Both the position numbers and the translations under genes were made by a program. The notes under the pieces were generated by a model. It worked only from the letters and a program-made list of their open reading frames with translations. It was not told where the DNA came from and searched no databases. From Actinomycetota bacterium (GTDB lineage Bacteria; Actinomycetota; Actinomycetes; Nanopelagicales; Nanopelagicaceae), in assembly GCA_009699795.1 (NCBI GenBank), contig WLNK01000004.1, positions 1 to 27,094 of the forward strand: DNA of 27,094 bases, given 5' to 3'. Within the stretch, counting starts at the first letter, position 1. Every line of letters starts with the position of its first letter. Below, in pieces: positions 1 through 6,706 of this stretch.

Positions 1-414
1 CAAATAGTGCTTCTTGCACTTGTTTTGGCCTCTGTATATTTCTCGATTGTAGACATTCGAAGTCATCGCATCCCAAATAGACCTCTGCTTCTTTTCTTAA
101 TCTTTTTATCGATACTAGCCGTGGCCACAAATTCAAATCTAAATTGGATGAGCGCCGCGATTTCACTCCCGGTTGGTTTGCTACTTTCCATCGTTGCCGG
201 TCTCGGTTTTGGTGACGTGAAGCTTCTTATGATTCTTACCTTGTTTTTTCTTCCTAGTAATCTGACTTCTGCGAGTCGTTTCTTGGCAGGTGTAGCCATT
301 TCTGCACTTGTTCTAATGGTCGCCACTCTTTTGAAAGGTGGAAATTACCGAGATTCCATGGCCTTTGCGCCATCTCTGTTTGCAGGTGCCATATTGTGCG
401 CATCTTTGCCTTGA
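1..414 (+). CDS. Type IV prepilin peptidase (A24 family), 5' end outside or at window edge
   Basis: Integral-membrane aspartic protease that would cleave the leader of type IV/Tad-like prepilins at the cytoplasmic face. The reading frame is already open at base 1 and gives 137 visible residues. Both A24 catalytic aspartates are seen: D18 in VDIRSHRIPN (the D-x5-IPN motif) and D72 in GFGDVK. The rest is strongly hydrophobic, consistent with about four membrane segments. The N-terminal methylase domain of classical PilD is absent from the visible part, so this is the short CpaA/TadV-like form. A GTG at position 7 could be the start, but the gene may well begin upstream. The gene ends 13 bases before aroC and is probably cotranscribed with it. 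No pilin gene lies in the window. Confidence 0.8.
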   Translation, partial: QIVLLALVLASVYFSIVDIRSHRIPNRPLLLFLIFLSILAVATNSNLNWMSAAISLPVGLLLSIVAGLGFGDVKLLMILTLFFLPSNLTSASRFLAGVAISALVLMVATLLKGGNYRDSMAFAPSLFAGAILCASLP

Positions 415-427
415 TATCTGTCAGAAT

Positions 428-1615
428 ATGCCAATGCGTTGGTTAACTGCAGGCGAATCTCATGGGCAAGCCCTTTCTGCAATCATTGAGGGTATTCCTG
501 CAAGTGTTGAAGTTGCCTCCAAAGATATTGATTTTCATTTAGCTAGGAGACGCCTTGGGGTTGGTCGCGGAGCAAGACAGAACTTTGAAGCCGACAAAAT
601 AGCTATTCTTGGTGGAATTCGTTTAGGTAAAACGCAAGGTGGACCGATCGCAATTCAAGTAGGAAATTCTGAATGGCCAAAATGGGAAAAGGTCATGTCT
701 GCAGATCCAGTTCCAGAAGATGAAATTAAAGATTTAGCTCGTAACGCGCCCCTGACTAGACCTAGACCAGGCCATGCAGATTTAGTTGGAATGCAAAAAT
801 ATGATTTAGATGATGCGCGTCCGATTTTGGAACGTGCCAGCGCAAGAGAGACTGCGGCGCGGGTTGCCTTGGGCGCCGTAGCGAGAGCTTTTCTCGAACA
901 AAGTGTTGGCATAACAATCCTGAGCCATGTCGTATCAATCGGCACTGTGCGAATCCCTGATGACTATGCAATGCCAGAGGCAAAAGATATGGCGCGCATT
1001 GATGAGGATCCAGTTCGCTGTTCTGATTCAAAAACCAGTCTCGCGATGGTTGCCGAGATTGAAAGTGCCCACAGAGATGGCGACACTCTCGGTGGTGTCT
1101 GTGAAATTTTGGCTTTCAATATGCCGCCCGGACTTGGTTCACACGTTCACTGGGATCGTCGACTAGATGCTCGTTTGGCTGGCGCCATGATGGGTATTCA
1201 GGCGATCAAAGGTGTTGAAATTGGAGATGGATTTAGAACTGCAACTAGACGTGGGTCGGTAGCACACGATGAAATTGAACGCGGAACAAGTGGGTTGATC
1301 AGTCGGCGCACTGATCGCGCCGGTGGCACCGAGGGTGGAATGTCGAACGGTGAAATTTTGCGAGTTAGTATCGCGATGAAACCAATTTCAACAGTACCAA
1401 AAGCTTTGGACACCATAGATGTTTCTACCGGAGAGGCCGCGAAAGCGATTAATCAAAGATCAGATGTGTGTGCAGTACCTGCCTCTGGTGTTGTTGGGGA
1501 AGCAATGGCTGCGCTAATTCTTGCTGAGGCAGTTCTTGAAAAATTTGGTGGAGATAGCGTTACCGAAACTCGTCGCAACTTCGAGTCCTACATGGAAAAT
1601 CTTCGTTTTAAGTAA
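428..1615 (+). CDS. aroC: Chorismate synthase
   Basis: Converts 5-enolpyruvylshikimate-3-phosphate to chorismate using reduced FMN; last step of the shikimate pathway, cytosolic. The protein opens with RWLTAGESHGQAL, the conserved N-terminal signature with the catalytic His in GESHG. It has RPGHADLVGMQKY with the second conserved His, the RASARETAARVA segment, GGMSNGE and the C-terminal QRSDVCAVPASGVVGEAMA block. Length 395 is normal. Two ATGs compete, at 428 (MPMRW) and 434 (MRW); mycobacterial homologues begin MLRW, so either fits, and no clear Shine-Dalgarno decides. An upstream in-frame GTG at 338 would run through the preceding gene and was not used. First of four aromatic-pathway genes in a tight operon; aroK begins 4 bases after its stop. 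Confidence 0.97.
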   Translation: MPMRWLTAGESHGQALSAIIEGIPASVEVASKDIDFHLARRRLGVGRGARQNFEADKIAILGGIRLGKTQGGPIAIQVGNSEWPKWEKVMSADPVPEDEIKDLARNAPLTRPRPGHADLVGMQKYDLDDARPILERASARETAARVALGAVARAFLEQSVGITILSHVVSIGTVRIPDDYAMPEAKDMARIDEDPVRCSDSKTSLAMVAEIESAHRDGDTLGGVCEILAFNMPPGLGSHVHWDRRLDARLAGAMMGIQAIKGVEIGDGFRTATRRGSVAHDEIERGTSGLISRRTDRAGGTEGGMSNGEILRVSIAMKPISTVPKALDTIDVSTGEAAKAINQRSDVCAVPASGVVGEAMAALILAEAVLEKFGGDSVTETRRNFESYMENLRFK

Positions 1616-1619
1616 AGCC

Positions 1620-2138
1620 ATGGCGCCAAAGGTTGTATTAATTGGTCCTCCTGGAGCAGGTAAATCCACTATAGGTCGCACGCTCGGTGAATTGTTGAAC
1701 GTTGAATTTGCCGATACTGATGTACTCATCGAATCTAAAGAGGGGTGCACGATTTCGGAAATATTTGTAGATAAAGGAGAGAAATACTTTCGAGGTGTAG
1801 AAGAGGTAGTAGTTCAAGAAGCCCTACAAAATTTCAATGGAGTTCTAGCTTTAGGTGGGGGAGCACCCCTTTCGAGCCAGGCCCAGTTCGCACTTCGTAG
1901 CTCTGGTTCAACAATTATTTACCTTGAAGTATCTCTAGCTACTGCGGCTCCTCGAGTTGGTTTCAATCGAGATCGCCCGTTGCTATTAGGAAATCCAAGG
2001 GCGCAGTGGAGTCAATTACTAGAAGCTAGAAAGCCCATCTATGAATCGATAGCAACTAAAATTCTGAGCGTTGATGAAGATTCACCGGAGGAGATTGCGC
2101 GAAAAATTATTAGTGAGATTTCAGGTGTCAAGAAATGA
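1620..2138 (+). CDS. aroK: Shikimate kinase
   Basis: Phosphorylates shikimate at O3 with ATP (fifth step of the shikimate pathway). The 172-residue NMP-kinase-fold protein shows Walker A GPPGAGKS at 9-16, the shikimate-binding DTD at 32-34 with R58 in YFRG, GGG at 79-81, the lid arginines in NRDRP (116-120) and a C-terminal R137 in LEARKPIY. All expected binding residues are present. ATG 1620 places Walker A at the family-typical distance from the N terminus. Its last bases overlap the aroB start by 4 bases (ATGA), which indicates translational coupling. Confidence 0.96.
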   Translation: MAPKVVLIGPPGAGKSTIGRTLGELLNVEFADTDVLIESKEGCTISEIFVDKGEKYFRGVEEVVVQEALQNFNGVLALGGGAPLSSQAQFALRSSGSTIIYLEVSLATAAPRVGFNRDRPLLLGNPRAQWSQLLEARKPIYESIATKILSVDEDSPEEIARKIISEISGVKK

Positions 2139-3190
2139 AAAAAGTTACGGTCTCTGCCGAGCGCACTTATGAAGTAGTAATTGATACTGATTGGGTCAAG
2201 GAGATTACGCCTCGTCTAGCAAATCGTGCACGCGCCGCAATTATTGTTTCAAAGGAGATGCGAAAGCGAATTCCCGTACTTGATAGCATGGAATGCGAAG
2301 TTCACTACTTTGAAATACCCGATGGAGAAGAAGGCAAGAGCGCACAAACTTTGCTGCAGGTTTGGGACTGGTTGGGCGCGGCTGGATTTACAAGAAGTGA
2401 CCTCATAATCGGAATCGGCGGAGGTGCAACCACTGACTTTGCCGGGTATGCAGCGGCATCATGGCTTCGCGGATTGGATTGGATAGCAGTTCCAACGACT
2501 GTTGCAGGAATGGTCGATGCTTCAATAGGAGGCAAGACTGCGATCAATAGCGATTATGGAAAAAATCTCATAGGCGCTTTTCACAGTCCGATTGCAGTGA
2601 TTATCGATGTCAGTTGGTTGCCAACCTTGAGCGATAGAGATTTTGCCGCGGGACTAGCTGAAGTTGTAAAGACCGGTTTTATCGCTGATGCCAAAATACT
2701 TGATCTTTTAAGTGGCACATCAATTCAAGATGTGAGAAAGAATCAGAATCTCATAACGGAACTCATTTCTAGATCTGTTCAAGTCAAATCAGATGTTGTT
2801 TCTGAAGACTTTAAAGAAAGCTATGCGCGCGAAGCCCTTAACTATGGGCATACTCTTGGGCATGCAATTGAAAGAGATTCGAATTTTTCTTTGAAACATG
2901 GGGAATGTGTCGCAATTGGAATGGTTTTTATAGCAGCGCTACAGAAGCACCTCGGAACAATGTCTGAAAATGACTTCAGTAAGCATATGAAGATTTTGAC
3001 TGATCTAGGCCTGCCAGTCTCGTATCCGAGAGATTCGTGGGAAAAAGTTCTTTCAGCAATGTCGCTAGATAAAAAGGCACGCGGCAAAGCCCTGCGTTTC
3101 GTTACACTTGATGGTATTGGAAAAACTGCTCGCCTGGAAAATCCAGACGAGACCGCGCTAATGAAAGCATTTGAAGAGGTGAGTTCATGA
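2135..3190 (+). CDS. aroB: 3-dehydroquinate synthase
   Basis: NAD- and metal-dependent cyclisation of DAHP to 3-dehydroquinate, second step of the shikimate pathway. Visible motifs: the NAD-binding GIGGGATTDFAGYAA region (93-107), VPTTVAGMVDASIGGKTAI, and the three metal ligands by spacing and context, E176 in GLAEVVK, H239 in NYGHTLGHA and H255 in KHGE. The 176/239/255 spacing equals that of the mycobacterial enzyme. Length 351 is normal. It overlaps aroK upstream and aroQ downstream by 4 bases each (ATGA). The product of this enzyme is the substrate of the next gene. Confidence 0.97.
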   Translation: MKKVTVSAERTYEVVIDTDWVKEITPRLANRARAAIIVSKEMRKRIPVLDSMECEVHYFEIPDGEEGKSAQTLLQVWDWLGAAGFTRSDLIIGIGGGATTDFAGYAAASWLRGLDWIAVPTTVAGMVDASIGGKTAINSDYGKNLIGAFHSPIAVIIDVSWLPTLSDRDFAAGLAEVVKTGFIADAKILDLLSGTSIQDVRKNQNLITELISRSVQVKSDVVSEDFKESYAREALNYGHTLGHAIERDSNFSLKHGECVAIGMVFIAALQKHLGTMSENDFSKHMKILTDLGLPVSYPRDSWEKVLSAMSLDKKARGKALRFVTLDGIGKTARLENPDETALMKAFEEVSS

Positions 3191-3618
3191 AGGTACTTGT
3201 AATTAATGGACCGAATCTTGCTCGCCTCGATATTCGTGATTCATCGATCTACGGAGATATGACATACCAACAGTTGGTTGGCCACATCGAGACTTCTGCA
3301 AAGACACAGGGTTTCCAAGCCGATGTGCGTCAAAGTGATGATGAAGCCACGATTATTGGATGGCTGCACGAAGCGGCTGATAAGAAATTACCAGTGATCA
3401 TAAATCCGGCTGCCTTCACTCACTATTCATATGCAATTAGAGATGCCGCGGAACTCGTAAAGAGCCCACTCATCGAAGTGCATTTATCAAATCCGTTATC
3501 GCGCGAGGAATTTCGACACACATCGGTCATTTCAGGTGTTGCCAATGGAACAATCGGGGGATTTGGCCCTAATTCCTATGTACTTGCCCTCATTGCACTC
3601 AAAGCACTTACCGCCTAA
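3187..3618 (+). CDS. aroQ: Type II 3-dehydroquinate dehydratase
   Basis: Dehydrates 3-dehydroquinate to 3-dehydroshikimate; small dodecameric type II enzyme. The 143-residue protein keeps INGPN at 6-10, the flexible-loop R17 and catalytic Y22 (IRDSSIYG), the IEVHLSN substrate segment with the catalytic His, and SREEFRHTS. The loop reads RLDIRDSSIYG, whereas mycobacterial enzymes have RLGRREPAVYG: the Arg and Tyr are kept and the Glu-Pro is replaced. Start overlaps the aroB stop (ATGA). In Streptomyces a pepQ-like peptidase gene lies between this region and efp; here there is none. The stop codon falls in the loop of a possible hairpin (3608-3631). Confidence 0.93.
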   Translation: MKVLVINGPNLARLDIRDSSIYGDMTYQQLVGHIETSAKTQGFQADVRQSDDEATIIGWLHEAADKKLPVIINPAAFTHYSYAIRDAAELVKSPLIEVHLSNPLSREEFRHTSVISGVANGTIGGFGPNSYVLALIALKALTA

Positions 3619-3631
3619 TTACCTGCGGTAA
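3608..3631 (+). terminator. Candidate hairpin at the aroQ 3' end
   Basis: TTACCGC (3608-3614) and GCGGTAA (3625-3631) form a perfect 7-bp stem around a 10-base loop that contains the aroQ stop codon. No T-run follows, so it is not a classical intrinsic terminator. Actinobacterial terminators often lack the U-tract, so it could separate the aro operon from efp-nusB, or protect the aro mRNA 3' end. Confidence 0.35.
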
Positions 3632-3663
3632 ACTTGCGCATTACTTAACGACTGGAGCGCTCC

Positions 3664-4224
3664 GTGGCAACAACAAACGACTTAAAAAATGGCATGACAC
3701 TTGATATCGAGGGTCAGCTTTGGACTGTTGTTGAATTCCAACACGTAAAGCCGGGAAAGGGTCCTGCTTTTGTGCGCACAAAGCTAAAGCAAGTACTTTC
3801 CGGAAAAGTCGTTGATAAGACTTTTAACGCTGGCGTAAAAGTTGAAGTGGCTTCTCTTGAGAAGCGTGAAATGAACTTTCTCTATAAAGAGGGAGAAGAT
3901 TTTGTTTTTATGGATAATAAGACATTTGATCAGATGAATATTTCAGCATCAACTGTTGGTGATGCCGCTCAATATATGCTCGAAAATACCGAAGCCATTG
4001 TTGCAATTCACGATAACAATCCTTTGTATATTGAATTACCGGCTTCGGTAACTTTGACGGTTACATACACAGAGCCAGGTATTCAGGGTGATCGATCTTC
4101 GGGTGGTACAAAACCTGCAACTGTAGAGACAGGAATTGAAATTCAAGTTCCACTTTTCATAAAGCAAGATGAGAAGATTCTTGTCGACACTCGCGATGGT
4201 TCGTATCTCGGTCGCGCTAACTAG
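3664..4224 (+). CDS. efp: Translation elongation factor P
   Basis: Binds stalled ribosomes between the P and E sites and helps peptide-bond formation at polyproline stretches. The 186-residue, three-domain protein starts at GTG 3664, six bases after GGAG (3654-3657). The tip loop of domain I reads VKPGKGPAF with K32 as the tip lysine. The PGKGP palindrome marks the actinobacterial EF-P subfamily reported to work with unmodified lysine, and no modification gene (epmA/epmB, ymfI) is seen here. The C-terminal domain ends with the expected VDTRDGSYLGRAN. Its TAG stop overlaps the nusB GTG by one base, so the two genes are almost certainly cotranscribed. Confidence 0.97.
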   Translation: MATTNDLKNGMTLDIEGQLWTVVEFQHVKPGKGPAFVRTKLKQVLSGKVVDKTFNAGVKVEVASLEKREMNFLYKEGEDFVFMDNKTFDQMNISASTVGDAAQYMLENTEAIVAIHDNNPLYIELPASVTLTVTYTEPGIQGDRSSGGTKPATVETGIEIQVPLFIKQDEKILVDTRDGSYLGRAN

Positions 4225-4646
4225 TGTCAGCAAGAAGTAAAGCTCGCAAGCAATCCCTTGACCTACTTTATGAGTCGGATATCAGAGGATTACAAGCGCT
4301 AGAAATTTTGCAGAGCCGAGATGTCCAAGACACTGGCCCTGATGCGAGGCCAATTAGAGAATATACAAAAGAAATTATTTCCGGCATCTCAGATCATCGT
4401 AGAAAAATTGATGAATTAATTGCGACCTATGCAAAAGGCTGGGATATGGATCGGCTCCCAGCTGTAGATAGAAATATTTTGCGTCTAGCTATCTTCGAAC
4501 TTCTCTGGGGTCACGACCTAAATGATTCGATCATTATCGACGAAGCGCTGACGCTAGCCAAAGATCTATCGACTGATGACTCGGCAGGGTATATACATGG
4601 TGTTTTAGGAAGAATTTCCTCAATCAAGGGCGAACTATCTCTTTAG
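4224..4646 (+). CDS. nusB: Transcription antitermination factor NusB
   Basis: All-helical RNA-binding protein that with NusE(S10) recognises boxA and supports antitermination in rRNA operons. The 140-residue protein begins SARSKARKQSLDLLYESD, the usual Arg-rich first helix, and has VDRNILRLAIFELL (81-94), the IIIDEALTLAKDLS block and the YIHGVLGRI C-terminal helix. GTG 4224 is the start, overlapping the efp stop by one base. Its 3' end overlaps the convergent bldD-like gene by 12 bases (4635-4646). The efp-nusB-bldD-pyrR neighbourhood is conserved in actinobacteria. Confidence 0.95.
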   Translation: MSARSKARKQSLDLLYESDIRGLQALEILQSRDVQDTGPDARPIREYTKEIISGISDHRRKIDELIATYAKGWDMDRLPAVDRNILRLAIFELLWGHDLNDSIIIDEALTLAKDLSTDDSAGYIHGVLGRISSIKGELSL

Positions 4647-5114
4647 CCCCGGTTCAATGAGATATCTCATCTGGCGCAAGTAAGACATAGTTTCTGCTAC
4701 ATCTTGCAAGCGATGTAGCGAGAGAATCTCTAGATCAGAGCTTCGCAAGGTAAGAATTTCTCCGTTCCAATCGCCTCGCTTTGAAATAATAGAGGCAAAG
4801 AATTTTTCTAGGAATTGTATGTTCGAGTTTTCTCTCACTTTTCGAATATCAATCATAAGAATTCCTGGCGTAATCTCTGTGGCGTTATTCGCTCCAAGTA
4901 GATAGCTCACCGGAACGTTGAAAACCCTGGCAATCGCAGCAAGTTTGCGAACGCTTATTACGCGAGAACATCTTTCATAGGAACCAAGGACGACCGCCTT
5001 GATTTCACCCGAACTGGCTACTTCAAAATCGGCCAGAGACCATCCTCGCGAGCGCCTTGTGGCCTTGATTCTTCTTGCGAGGGCGATTTCCATATCTTCG
5101 ATCTTTTTCTCCAT
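4635..5114 (-). CDS. bldD: BldD-family transcriptional regulator with c-di-GMP-binding C-terminal domain
   Basis: DNA-binding regulator; Streptomyces BldD is the cyclic-di-GMP-controlled repressor of development. From ATG 5114 (159 residues) an XRE-type helix-turn-helix fills about 8-75 (LGSYERCSRVISVRKLAAIA is the most conserved part). A BldD-type C-terminal domain follows, with SKRGDWNGEILTLRSSDLEIL. That contains R113-G-D115, eight residues, then R124-S-S-D127, an exact RxD-x8-RxxD c-di-GMP signature, offset by one residue from Streptomyces numbering. Synteny (between nusB and pyrR) matches Streptomyces bldD. The start is uncertain: an in-frame TTG at 5132 and an ATG at 5093 are alternatives and none has a good ribosome-binding site. 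The ATG 5093 choice would trim a short lysine-rich segment. Targets are unknown. Confidence 0.87.
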   Translation of the reverse strand: MEKKIEDMEIALARRIKATRRSRGWSLADFEVASSGEIKAVVLGSYERCSRVISVRKLAAIARVFNVPVSYLLGANNATEITPGILMIDIRKVRENSNIQFLEKFFASIISKRGDWNGEILTLRSSDLEILSLHRLQDVAETMSYLRQMRYLIEPGLKR

Positions 5115-5147
5115 GGCGTGGAGGTTAATCAAGGCAGCGACGCTCTG

Positions 5148-5153
5148 ACTTTA
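5148..5153 (-). promoter_or_regulatory. Candidate -10 box for the bldD-like gene
   Basis: Read on the minus strand, TAAAGT (5153 to 5148) fits TAnnnT and would start transcription near 5141, about 9 bases before the TTG at 5132 and 27 before ATG 5114. A TNACNCA half-site (TTACTCA, 5151-5157 on the plus strand) overlaps it. This is one arm of the Streptomyces BldD operator consensus, so autoregulation is conceivable; the second arm is not present. No convincing -35. Confidence 0.25.
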
Positions 5154-5177
5154 CTCATCCACAGTTGCCATTTTCCT

Positions 5178-5183
5178 TATGCT
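5178..5183 (+). promoter_or_regulatory. Candidate -10 box for the pyr operon
   Basis: TATGCT fits the TAnnnT pattern and would place the transcript start near 5190, giving a leader of about 50 bases that includes the whole PyrR-binding hairpin. The nearest TTGCCA (5165-5170) is too close to serve as its -35, so the assignment is weak. The 5133-5240 gap holds this site, the divergent bldD promoter and the PyrR element. Confidence 0.25.
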
Positions 5184-5206
5184 AAAGTTCGTGCAACATC
5201 CTTTAA

Positions 5207-5234
5207 CGACCCGTCCAGAGAGGCGGGGAAGGAG
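5207..5234 (+). promoter_or_regulatory. PyrR-binding RNA hairpin next to the pyrR Shine-Dalgarno
   Basis: The leader contains GTCCAGAGAGGC (5213-5224), matching the PyrR binding-loop consensus UCCNGNGAGG. CCCG (5210-5213) pairs with CGGG (5224-5227) and CC (5215-5216) with GG (5222-5223), leaving U5214 bulged and an AGAGA loop. AAGGAG (5229-5234) follows at once and sits 6 bases before the pyrR ATG. There is no terminator in the leader. PyrR-UMP binding would therefore mask the ribosome-binding site, the translational mode described for Mycobacterium smegmatis, rather than the attenuation used by Bacillus. Confidence 0.8.
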
Positions 5235-5240
5235 ATTTAA

Positions 5241-5765
5241 ATGAGTGTTGCCTTGCCTGCGGCAGATATTGCTCGCGCCTTAACTCGTATTTCCCACGAA
5301 ATCCTCGAACGCAATAGCGGTTCAGATTCATTGACTCTTCTAGGAATTCCTACTCGCGGGGCTCATCTGGCCAAGCGAATCAGTGCGATTATCGAATCAA
5401 TAGAGGGTAAACCTGTTCAAACAGGAACTCTTGATATCACTCTCCACCGCGATGATTTACGTCTTAGACCACCTCGGGCGATCATGCCCACTTCAATTCC
5501 AGCTCTGGGTATTGAAGGCCGAAATGTCGTTTTAATTGATGATGTTTTGTATTCAGGACGAACAATTCGCGCCGCTCTAGATGCACTTGGTGAAGTTGGA
5601 CGACCAAAAACTGTACAACTTGCAGTGCTCGTAGATCGAGGGCATAGAGAGTTGCCGATCCGAGCAGATTTTGTCGGTAAAAATCTACCCACATCAAGTA
5701 ATCAGAGTGTTTCTGTGAAATTGACCGAACTTGATGGTTCTGATGAGGTGGTGATCGACTCATGA
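5241..5765 (+). CDS. pyrR: PyrR, UMP-responsive pyr operon RNA-binding regulator
   Basis: Binds the pyr leader RNA when UMP is high and lowers expression of the operon; family members often also have weak uracil phosphoribosyltransferase activity. The 174-residue type I PRTase-fold protein has the PRPP-binding loop VVLIDDVLYSGRTIRAA (96-112), GIPTRGA (35-41) near the N terminus and LVDRGHRELPIRADFVGK (130-147), the typical PyrR C-terminal segment. Start ATG 5241 has AAGGAG six bases upstream, beside the PyrR hairpin. Its stop overlaps the pyrB start by 4 bases (ATGA). It heads an operon running at least to pyrF. Confidence 0.96.
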   Translation: MSVALPAADIARALTRISHEILERNSGSDSLTLLGIPTRGAHLAKRISAIIESIEGKPVQTGTLDITLHRDDLRLRPPRAIMPTSIPALGIEGRNVVLIDDVLYSGRTIRAALDALGEVGRPKTVQLAVLVDRGHRELPIRADFVGKNLPTSSNQSVSVKLTELDGSDEVVIDS

Positions 5766-6706
5766 AGCATCTCTTGTCCATAAATGATCTTTCAAAAGTA
5801 GATGCAATCTCAATATTAGATACAGCCGAGAAACTAGCTCGCGTATCCGATGGCCCTATGAAAAAGTTGCCAACACTTCGTGGGCGCACCATTGTCAATC
5901 TATTCGCCGAAGATTCGACTCGCACAAGAATTTCTTTTGAAGCGGCGGCGAAGAGACTTTCTGCAGACGTCATTAACTTTTCAGCAAAAGGTTCAAGTGT
6001 TAGCAAAGGTGAATCGCTCAAAGACACGGCGCAAACGCTTCAAGCTATGGGAGCTGACGCGGTAATTGTTCGTCATAGCGCCTCCGGCGCAGCGCAGAGA
6101 CTTGCAGATTTAGAATGGATGTCTGGAAGTGTAATAAATGCCGGTGATGGAACTCATGAACATCCAAGTCAAGCCCTCCTAGATGCCTTCACAATTCGCA
6201 AGCACCTAGCTAAGGGCGCGGATGACTTAACTGGGCTACGTGTGGCAATCGTTGGAGATGTGCTCCATTCACGAGTTGCTCGCTCTAACGTTCTTCTATT
6301 AACAAAACTTGGCGCTCACGTAACTTTGGTATCTCCACCAACACTTCTACCGGTAGGTGTTTCTAGTTGGCCAGTCGATATTGCCTACGACTTTGATTCT
6401 CTGCTTGAGAGCGTCGACGTGGTTATGATGCTCAGAATTCAACTCGAAAGAATGAGTGATCTCTTCTTCCCGAATGCACGCGAGTATTCGAGATATTTCG
6501 GGCTGACAAAAGATAGATTACAAAAGCTAAAGCCAGGAGCAATCGTTATGCATCCAGGTCCAATGAACCGCGGTCTTGAGATTACAGCCGATGCAGCAGA
6601 TAGCGCTCGTTCTGTAATCGTTGAGCAAGTTACAAACGGCGTTAGCGTACGTATGGCAATTCTCTACTTATTACTCGCCGGATCAGCAGGGGAGATAGCG
6701 CTGTGA
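5762..6706 (+). CDS. pyrB: Aspartate carbamoyltransferase, catalytic chain
   Basis: Joins carbamoyl phosphate and aspartate to carbamoyl aspartate, the committed step of UMP synthesis. The 314-residue protein has the carbamoyl-phosphate loop DSTRTR at 51-56 within LFAEDSTRTRISFE, GSSVSKGESLKDT for the Ser/Lys loop, HPSQALLDAFTI, GDVLHSRVARSN, and MHPGPMNRG near the C terminus. No regulatory chain gene (pyrI) is present, so control by CTP/ATP through that subunit is not expected. It overlaps pyrR and pyrC by 4 bases each. Confidence 0.97.
   Translation: MKHLLSINDLSKVDAISILDTAEKLARVSDGPMKKLPTLRGRTIVNLFAEDSTRTRISFEAAAKRLSADVINFSAKGSSVSKGESLKDTAQTLQAMGADAVIVRHSASGAAQRLADLEWMSGSVINAGDGTHEHPSQALLDAFTIRKHLAKGADDLTGLRVAIVGDVLHSRVARSNVLLLTKLGAHVTLVSPPTLLPVGVSSWPVDIAYDFDSLLESVDVVMMLRIQLERMSDLFFPNAREYSRYFGLTKDRLQKLKPGAIVMHPGPMNRGLEITADAADSARSVIVEQVTNGVSVRMAILYLLLAGSAGEIAL

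Noticed and set aside
338..427. Upstream GTG start giving a 425-residue AroC
   Set aside because: The extra segment overlaps the prepilin peptidase gene and precedes the conserved RWLTAGESHG N terminus.
5165..5183. TTGCCA and TATGCT as a complete -35/-10 promoter for pyrR
   Set aside because: The spacing is only 7 bases; at most the TATGCT can be kept as a weak -10.
5482..6027. 181-codon open frame on the minus strand across the pyrR/pyrB junction
   Set aside because: It lies antisense to two strongly conserved genes, has no recognisable domain or ribosome-binding site, and looks like a by-product of codon bias.
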